Positions 35,734 to 44,845 of a stretch of DNA of 64,000 nucleotides are shown here, one piece after another. The first letter of the stretch is position 1. Every line of letters starts with the position of its first letter. Made by a program: the position numbers and the translations under genes. This DNA is from Aquimarina macrocephali JAMB N27 (GTDB lineage: Bacteria > Bacteroidota > Bacteroidia > Flavobacteriales > Flavobacteriaceae), in NCBI RefSeq assembly GCF_000520995.1, contig NZ_JACA01000026.1:96374-160373 (forward strand). Direction: 5' to 3'. The notes under the pieces are model-generated. The model had not been told where the DNA came from and ran no database searches. It worked only from the letters and a program-made list of their open reading frames with translations.

Positions 35734-37080
35734 ATGTCAGAATACACACCGATTATCATTGCCGTTGGGGTAATCATTATATCAATTATTGTAGGTTTTT
35801 TTATTGGTAAATATGTAGTTTCATTACAACATAATAGTGAAAAAAGTGCTACTAATGAAAGAGCAAATTTGCTTCAATCTCAGTTCGATGAGCTTAAAAA
35901 CAACACCGAAAAACAACTTTCTGAATTAATTAAAGAACGTGAAGAGATTCGTAGAGAAAAAGATTTTCTGAATACCGAACTTACTCGTCGTAATGCAGAA
36001 TATGAAAATCTTCAGCTCAAAAATGCATCGCAAAAAGAAGAAGTAGAAAAACTTCAGGAAAAATTTACCAAAGAATTTGAAAACCTTGCTAATAAAATCC
36101 TGGAAGAGAAGTCTAATAAATTTACCGAACAGAATAAAGAGAATATTAAAAATATCCTGAATCCATTACAGGAAAAGATCAATACTTTTGAGAAAAAAGT
36201 AGAACAAACCCATAAAGAAAGTATCGATTATCACGCAGCACTGCGCCAGCAAATAGTAGGTCTTAAAGACCTTAATGAGCAAATGAGTAAGGAGGCGACC
36301 AATCTCACCAAGGCACTTAAAGGCGATAGTAAAATGCAGGGTAATTGGGGAGAATTAGTACTGGAACGTGTATTAGAAAAATCTGGATTAGAGAAAGATA
36401 GAGAGTATTTTGTGCAACAAAGTTTTACTCTTGATAACGGACAAAGAGTGATGCCAGATGTAGTGATTTATCTACCAGACAATAAAAAAATGATTATTGA
36501 CGCTAAGGTGACACTTACCGCATATGAGCGTTATATCAATGAAGAAAATGAAGAGTTAAGAGCTACTCATCTCAAAGAACACATCACATCATTAAAACGT
36601 CATGTAGATCAGCTTTCAGAAAAAAACTATCAAGATTTGTATGATATCGAATCACCCGATTTTATTTTAATGTTTGTTCCTATAGAACCTGCTTTCGCAA
36701 TAGCAATTAATCAGGATAGTAAATTATACAATCAGGCTTTCGAGAAAAATATAGTAATCGTTACTCCTTCTACTCTTTTGGCCACCCTACGTACGATTGA
36801 TACCATGTGGAATAATGAAAAACAACAACGTAACGCTATTGAGATTGCACGACAGGCTGGAGCTTTATATGATAAGTTTGAAGGGTTAGTAAAAGATCTT
36901 ACCGGTGTAGGCAAAAAGATAGATGATGCCAAAAAAGATTATTCTGCTGCAATGAACAAACTTGTAGAAGGTAAAGGAAATCTGATTACAAGTGTCGAAA
37001 AACTTAAAAAGATGGGGGCTAAAGCCAAAAAATCATTACCCGAAGCTGTGATTAAAAGAGCCACCGAAGAAAATGAATAA
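35734..37080 (+). CDS. rmuC: DNA recombination protein RmuC
   Basis: The 448-residue protein has one N-terminal membrane segment (about 7-26), a long coiled coil (about 32-185) and the RmuC nuclease-like domain: MQGNWGELVLERVLEKSGLEKDREY, MPDVVIYLPDNKKMIIDAKVTLTAYERY and FILMFVPIEPAFA. The PD-(D/E)XK-like residues are D (VMPDVVIY) and D-A-K (IIDAKV). RmuC limits inversions at short repeats. Two small membrane protein genes follow 24 bp downstream. Confidence 0.92.
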   Translation: MSEYTPIIIAVGVIIISIIVGFFIGKYVVSLQHNSEKSATNERANLLQSQFDELKNNTEKQLSELIKEREEIRREKDFLNTELTRRNAEYENLQLKNASQKEEVEKLQEKFTKEFENLANKILEEKSNKFTEQNKENIKNILNPLQEKINTFEKKVEQTHKESIDYHAALRQQIVGLKDLNEQMSKEATNLTKALKGDSKMQGNWGELVLERVLEKSGLEKDREYFVQQSFTLDNGQRVMPDVVIYLPDNKKMIIDAKVTLTAYERYINEENEELRATHLKEHITSLKRHVDQLSEKNYQDLYDIESPDFILMFVPIEPAFAIAINQDSKLYNQAFEKNIVIVTPSTLLATLRTIDTMWNNEKQQRNAIEIARQAGALYDKFEGLVKDLTGVGKKIDDAKKDYSAAMNKLVEGKGNLITSVEKLKKMGAKAKKSLPEAVIKRATEENE

Positions 37081-37104
37081 TCAACAAAACATATATCAAT
37101 AATT

Positions 37105-37443
37105 ATGGTATCAAATTCAAACTTATCAGAAATCATACATAGGTTCATTGGAGGGCTGTTTTACATGCTACCCATCCTGGTATTTATAATTCTTACGATT
37201 TACTATATGAGTAAAAAAGGAGCAACAAAAGAAGGAGTCCTTATACTTATCGGTAATATCCTGATCCTGATAGTCGCAATTTTACATCAATTTATCTATA
37301 AGTTTGTAGATTCGTGGGGATTTGACATATATCTTATTATCAACTCTGGAATAAATACTATTTCATTTATTGGATCCATACTTTTTATAATCGGTTTCTA
37401 TATGATGATCCAGAAAATTATTAAAAATAAGGTTTCAGAATAA
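37105..37443 (+). CDS. Small three-helix membrane protein, paralogue A
   Basis: The 112-residue protein has three membrane segments (about 16-33, 45-63, 83-102), ending in a basic tail KIIKNKVSE. It is clearly related to the gene 10 bp downstream: both share IIYYI/MSKKGxK, NxISFxGSILFxIGFY and MxIxKIIKxKV. No known family is recognised. The pair probably belongs to the rmuC transcript. Confidence 0.6.
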   Translation: MVSNSNLSEIIHRFIGGLFYMLPILVFIILTIYYMSKKGATKEGVLILIGNILILIVAILHQFIYKFVDSWGFDIYLIINSGINTISFIGSILFIIGFYMMIQKIIKNKVSE

Positions 37444-37453
37444 AAAAATAACT

Positions 37454-37807
37454 ATGGGGCAAGACATTACAGAAATTATTAAACACATTTTTTTGGGTAT
37501 TCTAACCTCTATCCCACAATTAGTTATAGTTATATTATGTATCTATTACATAACCAAAATAGGGTCAAAAACAGAAGCAATATTATTAACCACAGGTAGC
37601 ATTATATCTTTATTATGTGGTATTTCGAATGTTGTAGGTGCTACATATATTAGTACGTTAGGAGTAGATTCTTATGTAATCTTTATATATATTATCCAAG
37701 GTTTTTCCTTTTTAGGATCAATTCTTTTTGTAATTGGTTTTTTTATTCTGATAAGAAAAATAATAAAGAGTAAAGTATTTGCGCCCAATACTAAAACAAG
37801 TAATTAA
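37454..37807 (+). CDS. Small three-helix membrane protein, paralogue B
   Basis: The 117-residue protein repeats the layout of the gene before it: a hydrophobic segment with IYYITKIGSKTEAI, then GFSFLGSILFVIGFFILIRKIIKSKV. The C-terminus has an added FAPNTKTSN tail. The two genes are a tandem duplication that has diverged. A serine hydrolase gene starts 14 bp downstream. Confidence 0.6.
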   Translation: MGQDITEIIKHIFLGILTSIPQLVIVILCIYYITKIGSKTEAILLTTGSIISLLCGISNVVGATYISTLGVDSYVIFIYIIQGFSFLGSILFVIGFFILIRKIIKSKVFAPNTKTSN

Positions 37808-37820
37808 ATGATGTAAACAC

Positions 37821-38981
37821 ATGAAATCTATACTTATAAAAATATATTTCTTTGTATTTCTTTTCGGAAACGTTTTTCATATTGCTACTGCACAGCAGGC
37901 TTATTTTCCCGAGCGGGGAAACTGGCAAGAAAAAAGTCCCGCCGAATTTAAAATAGATGCACAAAAACTTCAAGAAGCAGTACAGTTTGCTCAGGATCAT
38001 GAATATTCGGGATCAAAAGATCTACGTGAAGCAATCGTAAAAGGTTTTGAGCGAGAACCATATCACAAAATTCTGGGGCCTACCAAAAAAAGAGGCGGTC
38101 CTGCAGGACTTATCATTAAAGACGGGTACATTATATCGAAATGGGGAGATATAGACAGGGTAGATATGACATTTAGCGTTACCAAAAGTTATTTATCTAC
38201 TATGGCAGGATTAGCTGTAGATGATAGGTTGATACGTTCTGTTGATGATCACACCCATACTACCATATGGGATCATACATTTGATGGAAAGCATAATAAG
38301 AAAATTACCTGGAGACACTTACTTACGCAATCCTCAGATTGGTCTGGACAACTATGGGGTGGATATGACTGGGCAGATCGTCCCCCAAAAGAAGGTGGTA
38401 TTGACGATTGGAAATTTAGAAAACTTAATGAACCCGGAACTGTTTTTGAGTACAACGATGTTCGAGTTAACGTATTAGCCTATTCCTTACTAAATGTTTG
38501 GAGAAAACCACTGCCACAAGTACTAAAAGAAAAAATAATGAACCCCATTGGTGCATCAACCACATGGAGGTGGTATGGATACAATAACTCCTGGGTTGCT
38601 ATTGATGGTATCAATATGCAGTCTGTAAGCGGTGGTGGTCATTCTGGTGGTGGATTATTCATTAACACATTAGATCATGCCCGGTTTGGATTACTTTTTC
38701 TTAACGATGGAAACTGGAACGGAACACAATTACTATCAAAAGAATGGATCAAAGAAGCTATCAAACCCTCACAGGCAAACCCGAACTATGGATTTATGTG
38801 GTGGCTTAACCAAAAAGGATCAAGACACTGGGAAGGATTACCAGAACATTTGTACTATGCCGCAGGTTTTGGTGGTAATTTTATCGTAGTGGATCAAAAA
38901 CAAAACCTGGTAGTAGTTACTCGATGGCTCGAACCCAATCAAATCGATGAATTTATGACCAAAGTATATAACGCATTCTAA
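37821..38981 (+). CDS. Secreted serine hydrolase (beta-lactamase/class C-like)
   Basis: The 386-residue protein has a signal peptide (about 1-24, HIATAQQ) and the PBP4*/class C fold: nucleophile S119 in FSVTKSYLS (SxxK motif, K122), YND near 210 (YxN-like, FEYNDVRVN), and a C-terminal GGGHSGGGLFI block. Members are beta-lactamases, esterases or D-amino peptidases; which is not readable here. It sits three bases ahead of the gene at 38984. Confidence 0.85.
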   Translation: MKSILIKIYFFVFLFGNVFHIATAQQAYFPERGNWQEKSPAEFKIDAQKLQEAVQFAQDHEYSGSKDLREAIVKGFEREPYHKILGPTKKRGGPAGLIIKDGYIISKWGDIDRVDMTFSVTKSYLSTMAGLAVDDRLIRSVDDHTHTTIWDHTFDGKHNKKITWRHLLTQSSDWSGQLWGGYDWADRPPKEGGIDDWKFRKLNEPGTVFEYNDVRVNVLAYSLLNVWRKPLPQVLKEKIMNPIGASTTWRWYGYNNSWVAIDGINMQSVSGGGHSGGGLFINTLDHARFGLLFLNDGNWNGTQLLSKEWIKEAIKPSQANPNYGFMWWLNQKGSRHWEGLPEHLYYAAGFGGNFIVVDQKQNLVVVTRWLEPNQIDEFMTKVYNAF

Positions 38982-38983
38982 AA

Positions 38984-39352
38984 ATGAAAAAAATACTCGG
39001 AATACTTATCATTGTAATCTTAATTCTTTTTGCAGCATGGTATGCATTTATATATTATGCATCATATAGTGAAGGAACCAGAAGTGGCGAGCTCATAAAA
39101 TTTAGTAATAAAGGAGTAGTATTTAAAACCTGGGAAGGCGAAATTAGCCAAGGGATCTCTGGAGCACAAATATTTAGTTTTTCTGTTGAAAGCCAGAAAG
39201 AAGACATTATTAAGAAACTCGAAAAATTTCAGGGTAGATATGTAAAACTTAAATATAAGGAGCGTTTTGCAAAAATTTCCTGGCTTGGAGACACAAAGTA
39301 TTTTGTGATCGATGTCGTTGAAGAAGACTCTCCACACTTTAGAAATAAATAG
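38984..39352 (+). CDS. Small membrane-anchored protein of unknown function
   Basis: The 122-residue protein has one N-terminal membrane anchor (about 3-25) followed by a beta-rich domain (GELIKFSNKGVVFKTWEGEIS; YVKLKYKERFAK). It belongs to a group I know in Flavobacteriia, often mislabelled 6-phosphogluconate dehydrogenase; no dehydrogenase motif is present. It begins two bases after the serine hydrolase stop, so it is co-transcribed. Confidence 0.6.
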   Translation: MKKILGILIIVILILFAAWYAFIYYASYSEGTRSGELIKFSNKGVVFKTWEGEISQGISGAQIFSFSVESQKEDIIKKLEKFQGRYVKLKYKERFAKISWLGDTKYFVIDVVEEDSPHFRNK

Positions 39353-39383
39353 TATGGTTCTTACATCATACATTATCAACTAA

Positions 39384-39938
39384 ATGAATACTAGAATGAA
39401 AAAGTACAAAACCAATACCGAATCCAGAGTAACTATTTCAGAATTGATGCTTCCCTCCCATTCTAATTTTAGTGGAAAAATACATGGTGGTTATATCTTG
39501 TCTTTGATGGATCAAATTGCTTTTGCATGTGCTTCTAAACACTCAGAAACCTATTGTGTTACTGCCAGTGTTGATAAAGTAGATTTCTTAAAACCTATTG
39601 AGGTTGGTGAACTTGTAACCCTTAAAGCATCTGTTAATCATGTAGGCAATACCTCTATGGTAGTAGGTGTAAGAGTCGAATCAGAAAACATACAGACCAG
39701 TAAAGTAAAACATTGCAACTCTAGTTATTTTACTATGGTGGCCAAAAATGATAAAGGCAAAAGTGTGCCTATACCTGGATTGATCTTAGAAAACAAAACT
39801 TCGATACGTCGTTTTGTAAGAAGTATTATACGTAAAGAAGATGCAGTTACAAGGCGTAATCGTTTCAAAGACTCAGAATTTGATCCCGAATCCCATTTCG
39901 AAATTCTTGACCAATACAATGTAAAGATTGATTTATAA
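39384..39938 (+). CDS. Acyl-CoA thioesterase (hotdog fold)
   Basis: The 184-residue protein has the acyl-CoA thioesterase pattern: LMLPSHSNFSGKIHGGYILSLMDQIAFACASKH (catalytic loop with HGG, D and the helix that follows), VTASVDKVDFLKPIEVGE and the strand MVVGVRVES. It hydrolyses medium- or long-chain acyl-CoA to the free acid and CoA in the cytoplasm. Translation may start at ATG 39384 or 39396. The long C-terminal tail is usual for this flavobacterial form. Confidence 0.86.
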   Translation: MNTRMKKYKTNTESRVTISELMLPSHSNFSGKIHGGYILSLMDQIAFACASKHSETYCVTASVDKVDFLKPIEVGELVTLKASVNHVGNTSMVVGVRVESENIQTSKVKHCNSSYFTMVAKNDKGKSVPIPGLILENKTSIRRFVRSIIRKEDAVTRRNRFKDSEFDPESHFEILDQYNVKIDL

Positions 39939-40008
39939 TTAAATCAAGATCATTACGTTATACCATCTATTAGCAAAATCTTTGTATATTTCATATAAAA
40001 ACCCCGTT

Positions 40009-40389
40009 ATGGAAAATATATTCAAAAAAAATTTAATGTTACTTATAGCTGTACTTTGCTTTAATTGTAGCAGTGGTGATGATAGCCCACAACCTAATCC
40101 CGATCCGGACCCTGATACAAATCCAAACCCAAATAAAATTACAACATATGATGCAGATGTTAAGGCTATTATAGATGGTCAATGTGTACGTTGCCATACT
40201 GTTCCTGCTCAAAACGGGGCTCCTTTCCCTATGCGTAATTTCACAGAAACTATAGTTGGTGTAAATAGAGATCTTGTACTTTTAGTTAACTCAACGGGAG
40301 TAAATGTAATGCCACCAGAAGGTAGGTTGCCACAAGCCACAATAGATATTATCCTGGATTGGGAAGCGGATGGTTTTTTAGAAAAATAA
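40009..40389 (+). CDS. Exported cytochrome c-type lipoprotein
   Basis: The 126-residue protein starts at ATG 40009, with lipobox CFNC (Cys 20), an acidic Pro-Asp-Asn linker (about 26-43), and a haem-binding CVRCH (59-63), with a later methionine in NVMPPEGRLP as a possible axial ligand. It probably carries electrons at the outer face of the cell envelope. An upstream TTG at 39982 would add residues with no signal-peptide character. Neighbours are a thioesterase and a convergent subtilisin. Confidence 0.8.
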   Translation: MENIFKKNLMLLIAVLCFNCSSGDDSPQPNPDPDPDTNPNPNKITTYDADVKAIIDGQCVRCHTVPAQNGAPFPMRNFTETIVGVNRDLVLLVNSTGVNVMPPEGRLPQATIDIILDWEADGFLEK

Positions 40390-40423
40390 CATCCCATTTT
40401 TTTAGAGTATCTACTTAAAATAC

Positions 40424-40452
40424 AAAAAAGAGGCTGGAGTTACCCAGCCTCT
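40424..40452 (-). terminator. Terminator of the subtilisin gene
   Basis: On the minus strand, AGAGGCTGG and CCAGCCTCT pair around six bases and end in TTTTTTG. Confidence 0.82.
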
Positions 40453-40486
40453 AAATACATACTCAAAAATATGAAACTACCGTATA

Positions 40487-41704
40487 TTAATTTGTGGTAG
40501 CTATAGGAGCCGTATGGCCTCCTTTACTTACAGAACCATCTGTTCCTGTACTGTTACCTCTTAGTAATAATATTCCTGCCACATGTGGTGACGCCATAGA
40601 AGTACCAGAGATTTTATTAAATCCTCCATTTAACCACGTAGACCATACCTGACTACCTGGAGCCCAACGATCTACACTTCTTCCGTAATTAGAAGATCCT
40701 GCAGGACGATCACCATTTGCCATATTACCAACATTCCAAGAGTTTCTAGTTTGTAATCTTTGTGGTGAATAATACTGTGTATCATCATTACTATTACCTG
40801 CAGCCATAGCACCATAAGTTGTTCGCTCTAGGTTTCTAAAAGCATTGTCTGTAGCTGCATCAGTATGACGATTTCTATACCCTATACTATAGTTCCAGGT
40901 ATCTCCATTCCTTGCATTTCTGGCAACATAATCTACACCACCAAGTATAGCTGCATCACTACCGCTACCCTGTGCGTTTAAAACTCTTACAGAAACAACT
41001 GTAGCACCATAAGCCACACCAATAACTCCAGAACCATTATTTTTTGCAGCAACAGTTCCTGCTACATGAGTTCCGTGTCCGTTTTGATCTTGCCATGATC
41101 CACCAACAAAACTTCTGCTTCGGTTAGTATCGATATTTAAATCACTATGAGGTGAGATTCCACTATCAATAATCCAGCAAGTTTTACCAGCACCATTTGC
41201 TCTACCTACTCTATTTATACCCCATGGTAAAAAGTCTCCGCTAGGTAACCAAGAACCTTTGTTCGCTCCTTTATTATGCACAGTTGCAGGAAGGGCCTTA
41301 ACTGGTGTTCCCATTTCAACATCCAATGTTCTAATATAATTAGGCTGGATATATGCAATTTCAGGATCATTTTTAAGCGTTTTTACCTGCTCTTCTGATA
41401 AGTTTTCTACATGAAAACCTTGGATAGCACTGCTATAGGTTTGTTTTATGTTATCCTCTGCTATTGCATATTTGGATAACGTTTGCTGCGATTTAGCTTT
41501 CATACCAGCGCTTTTACCAGAGAGAGATTTATCTTCTTTATAAATTATGATATATTCTCCAGGTATTGCCTGTTCTGCTCCGACTTCTTCAGTAGTATCT
41601 ATTCCGGTTTCGATATCAGTAACACCATCAGCATCTTTTTCACAACTATAAAAGAAGAGAGAAAAGACTGTTAGCATACTTAAAATTCTCAGTTGAGTTT
41701 TCAT
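40487..41704 (-). CDS. S8 family subtilisin-like serine protease, lipoprotein
   Basis: The 405-residue protein has lipobox-type SLFFYSCEKD (Cys 21), an inhibitor I9 prodomain (about 48-128, EYIIIYKEDK and AYIQPNY), and a subtilisin domain: D180 in CWIIDSGIS, H210 in NGHGTHVAG, N304 in AAGNSND and S369 in SGTSMASPH. It should be autoprocessed and act as an extracellular endopeptidase. No C-terminal sorting domain is visible. Its promoter is at 41778-41807 (minus), and it is divergent from the TonB receptor. Confidence 0.93.
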   Translation of the reverse strand: MKTQLRILSMLTVFSLFFYSCEKDADGVTDIETGIDTTEEVGAEQAIPGEYIIIYKEDKSLSGKSAGMKAKSQQTLSKYAIAEDNIKQTYSSAIQGFHVENLSEEQVKTLKNDPEIAYIQPNYIRTLDVEMGTPVKALPATVHNKGANKGSWLPSGDFLPWGINRVGRANGAGKTCWIIDSGISPHSDLNIDTNRSRSFVGGSWQDQNGHGTHVAGTVAAKNNGSGVIGVAYGATVVSVRVLNAQGSGSDAAILGGVDYVARNARNGDTWNYSIGYRNRHTDAATDNAFRNLERTTYGAMAAGNSNDDTQYYSPQRLQTRNSWNVGNMANGDRPAGSSNYGRSVDRWAPGSQVWSTWLNGGFNKISGTSMASPHVAGILLLRGNSTGTDGSVSKGGHTAPIATTN

Positions 41705-41777
41705 TATTGTTTGATTTTTTGTGTTAAACGTTTGATTGTAAATTAAAAATGTTGAGCTCTCATTAAAATTTGTTGTT

Positions 41778-41807
41778 CAAAAGTAGAAATTAATTCAAAT
41801 AAACAAA
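41778..41807 (-). promoter_or_regulatory. Promoter of the subtilisin gene
   Basis: On the minus strand TTTG (41807-41804), an 18-base spacer and TACTTTTG (41785-41778) match the group's promoter. Confidence 0.68.
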
Positions 41808-41870
41808 TACGGCAAACACGTAACAAACAGCTAGTTATGACTCGGTTATTGTTTTCAAAGCAGATAAATC

Positions 41871-41923
41871 ACCTCTTGATTTTCAATAATGCAACAGTGT
41901 TGCATTATTGAAAATCAAGAGGT
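41871..41923. repeat. Perfect 53-bp palindrome
   Basis: Arms of 26 bp (41871-41896 and 41898-41923) are exact complements around G41897. It reads ACCTCTTGATTTTCAATAAT and GCAACA on the left arm. It is upstream of both divergent genes, about 64 bp above the subtilisin -33 element, and does not have a proper T run as a terminator would. Confidence 0.85.
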
Positions 41924-42324
41924 TAAACAAAAAAAAGAATGTCTAAATAGAATAAAATTTCAGAAGAAAAAATCAATACTAGTTTAACCAAATTTAACTT
42001 TATTTAACACTAAATTAACTATGAATTAACAAATCAATGAATATTATTCGGAATAAATCAGTATTATTTTTACGGTATTCGTATTTACAAACCGATATTA
42101 CATTTAAATTTATAATCATTTATTAATACATTGAAACAAAAAATCCATTATTCAACACTTTCACTCATGATCGAACATTAGTTTTTGTGTGATTCCTTTA
42201 TAAAAACCTAAAAACTAACACTTTCTAAATCCTCCTCCATAAACCCATTTCCTTTTCTTTTCAAGACAACTCGTACTCTTCTTATTATTCTTGCTTTTAT
42301 AATGTATTAACATCTAAGTTTTTC

Positions 42325-42356
42325 ATCTAAATAATGATAATTATCATTATTTAGAT
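42325..42356. promoter_or_regulatory. Fur-like palindrome upstream of the TonB receptor
   Basis: A 32-bp perfect palindrome (16-bp arms, ATCTAAATAATGATAA) contains AATGATAATTATCATT. Aligned with the E. coli Fur box it matches 15 of 19 positions on each strand. It lies 14-45 bp before the -7-like AATATTTG (42370-42377), where a repressor would block the promoter. Confidence 0.6.
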
Positions 42357-42401
42357 TTAATTAAAATAAAATATTTGTTTCATAATTCAACTATCCAAAA
42401 A

Positions 42402-44654
42402 ATGAAACATATCTTTATTCTTCTACTATTATTATCAAATATTTTACGGGCCAACGATACTTTTGATATTTCGGGAAAAGTAACAACAAATAACGAATCC
42501 TTACCTTTTGTGAATATATACTTAAAAGGTACTAAAACAGGTACCGTAAGTCAGGAAAACGGGAATTTTATAATTGAAAATATCCCTGAAGGTGATTATG
42601 TTTTGGTAGCGTCTTTTACAGGGTTTAAAACGTTTCAAAAACGTATCTCTTTACAAGGAAAGAACATTACAATTGACATCAATCTTGAAGAGGTTGAACT
42701 TCTTGATGAAATCGTAATAACCGGAACTCTAAAACCTGTAAAAAGACTTGAAAGCCCTGTTCCTGTAGAAGTATATTCACCAACTTTCTTAAAAAAGAAT
42801 CCCGCTCCTAATATTTTTGAAGCTTTGCAAAATGTAAATGGTGTACGGCCACAAATTAATTGTAGCGTATGTAACACCGGTGATATTCATATAAATGGTC
42901 TAGAAGGACCCTATACTTTGGTTTTAATCGATGGTATGCCCATCGTTAGTGGTTTATCAACTGTTTACGGGCTTTCTGGAATACCAAACTCTTTAATTGA
43001 GCAAGTTGAAATAGTTAAAGGCCCAGCTTCTTCTCTATATGGTAGTGAAGCTGTTGGTGGGTTAATTAATGTAATTACAAAATTACCAGAAAACGCTCCC
43101 ATATTTTTTGCCGATAGTTATGTGACAGATTGGGGAGAAGCAAATTTTGATTTGGGTTTTAAAGCAAAAGTTGGTAAAAAATCCAATATGCTTTTCGGAG
43201 CTAATTACTTTAATTACTCAAATCCGATCGATAATAACAATGATAATTTTACAGATGTTACTTTACAAGATAGAATTTCTATTTTTCAAAAATGGGATTT
43301 TTCCCGAAAAAACAATCGTGTGTTTTCTGTAGCCGGACGTTTCTTTTATGAAGATCGTTGGGGAGGCGAAATGCAATGGACTCCAGAGTTCAGAGGTGGT
43401 AAAGACATATATGGTGAAAGTATTTATACAACTCGTTACGAAGTAATTGGTAAATATCAATTGCCGATAGAAGAAAATATGATGTTTCAGTTTTCCTACT
43501 CAGATCACGATCAAAATTCTGCTTATGGAGATACTTTTTATCTAGCAAAACAGCGTATTGGTTTTGGGCAATTAACTTGGGATAAATCCAAACAAAATCA
43601 CGATTTACTTTTTGGTGCGGCAATGCGCTATAATTATTATGATGACAATACACCTATTACAGAAAATTCAGATAAAATTGTAATTCCTTCGTTTTTTGCT
43701 CAAGACGAAATAACTATAAGTGAAAAACATAAACTATTACTTGGAGCAAGATATGACTATGACAAAAGGCACGGTAACATTTTTACTCCAAGATTAGCAT
43801 ACAAATTTAAACCCACAGAACACGACATTTTTAGGATAAACGCAGGAACAGGTTTTAGAGTTGTAAATTTATTTGCAGAAGAACATGCTGCTTTAACAGG
43901 TTCTCGGGATGTAATCATAGAAGAAGAATTAAAGCCCGAAAAATCGTATAATGTTAATGTTAATTATCTAAGAAAATTATACACCAAAAACAGTATGATT
44001 ATCGGTATTGATGCTTCTGCCTGGTACACTTATTTTACCAATGCGATCTTACCAGATTATGATACCAACCCAAATCAAGTTATTTATGATAATTTAGATG
44101 GTTCTGCTACAAGTAAGGGCTTAAGTTTTAATTTAGATGCTGTTCTGTCTAGTAACGTTAAAGCTTTGGCTGGATTTACAATTCAAGACGTATCTCAAAA
44201 AGAAAATGGTATTAAACAACAACAAGTACTTACCGAAAAATATTCTGGAACCTGGACTATTTCTTATAAAAACTTCAATTATAATTTTACTATTGATTAC
44301 ACAGGAAATCTATATGGCCCAATGCGTTTACCTGTTTTGGGTGAATTAGATCCAAGAAAAGATGAATCTCAAGTTTGGAGTATCCAGAATATTCAACTAA
44401 CCTATGATGGTTTGAAAAACTTTGAAGTATACGGTGGAGTAAAAAACTTGTTGAACTGGACACCTAATAAAGGTAATCCTTTTATCATAGCAAGAGCCAA
44501 TGATCCTTTTGATGAAAATGTGGTTTTTGACACTAGTGGCAATGTCATTCCTACGGCAGACAATCCTTATGGATTATCTTTTGACCCAACATATATTTAT
44601 GCACCAAATCAAGGTAGACGTTTATTTATCGGTTTAAGATATAAATTAGATTAA
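42402..44654 (+). CDS. TonB-dependent outer membrane receptor
   Basis: The 750-residue protein has a signal peptide (about 1-17, SNILRAND), a carboxypeptidase-D regulatory-like domain (about 20-105, FDISGKVTTNNESLPFVNIYLKGT), a plug (about 108-225) and a beta-barrel ending RRLFIGLRYKLD. The plug holds INCSVCNTGDIHINGLEGPY, then GPASSLYGSEAVGGLINVI, the TonB-receptor signature. ATG 42402 starts right before the signal sequence; an upstream TTG at 42375 lies inside the promoter. The Fur-like site suggests iron or another metal chelate as substrate; the exact ligand is unknown. Confidence 0.9.
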   Translation: MKHIFILLLLLSNILRANDTFDISGKVTTNNESLPFVNIYLKGTKTGTVSQENGNFIIENIPEGDYVLVASFTGFKTFQKRISLQGKNITIDINLEEVELLDEIVITGTLKPVKRLESPVPVEVYSPTFLKKNPAPNIFEALQNVNGVRPQINCSVCNTGDIHINGLEGPYTLVLIDGMPIVSGLSTVYGLSGIPNSLIEQVEIVKGPASSLYGSEAVGGLINVITKLPENAPIFFADSYVTDWGEANFDLGFKAKVGKKSNMLFGANYFNYSNPIDNNNDNFTDVTLQDRISIFQKWDFSRKNNRVFSVAGRFFYEDRWGGEMQWTPEFRGGKDIYGESIYTTRYEVIGKYQLPIEENMMFQFSYSDHDQNSAYGDTFYLAKQRIGFGQLTWDKSKQNHDLLFGAAMRYNYYDDNTPITENSDKIVIPSFFAQDEITISEKHKLLLGARYDYDKRHGNIFTPRLAYKFKPTEHDIFRINAGTGFRVVNLFAEEHAALTGSRDVIIEEELKPEKSYNVNVNYLRKLYTKNSMIIGIDASAWYTYFTNAILPDYDTNPNQVIYDNLDGSATSKGLSFNLDAVLSSNVKALAGFTIQDVSQKENGIKQQQVLTEKYSGTWTISYKNFNYNFTIDYTGNLYGPMRLPVLGELDPRKDESQVWSIQNIQLTYDGLKNFEVYGGVKNLLNWTPNKGNPFIIARANDPFDENVVFDTSGNVIPTADNPYGLSFDPTYIYAPNQGRRLFIGLRYKLD

Positions 44655-44786
44655 TCATCTTTCATACTATAAAAGCTGTATGCATTACTAATACCTGTCT
44701 TCATCTATAAACATGAATTCAAAAAATAAAGCACAAGACCAGATTAAGAAAACTATACATTTTCTTATGCCTAAAACGAGTTAAAT

Positions 44787-44825
44787 AAAAAAACCAGATT
44801 GTTAAGTATACAATCTGGTTTTTTA
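44787..44825. terminator. Bidirectional terminator between the receptor and carB
   Basis: AACCAGATTG and CAATCTGGTT pair around a short loop, with A and T runs on the flanks, between convergent genes. Confidence 0.85.
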
Positions 44826-44845
44826 TAATTTCTATATATAAAGTA

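Larger units (their letters stand above)
41705..42401. other. 697-bp divergent intergenic region
   Basis: It holds the subtilisin promoter (41778-41807, minus), a perfect 53-bp palindrome (41871-41923), a 32-bp Fur-like palindrome (42325-42356) and a -7-like motif for the receptor (42370-42377). No credible open frame is seen on either strand; the stretch 41930-42320 is very AT-rich. Confidence 0.6.

Noticed and set aside
44712..44783. 23-codon frame MNSKNKAQDQ... before the carB terminator
   Set aside because: It is short, lacks a promoter, and has no recognisable homology; the terminator structure serves the two flanking genes.
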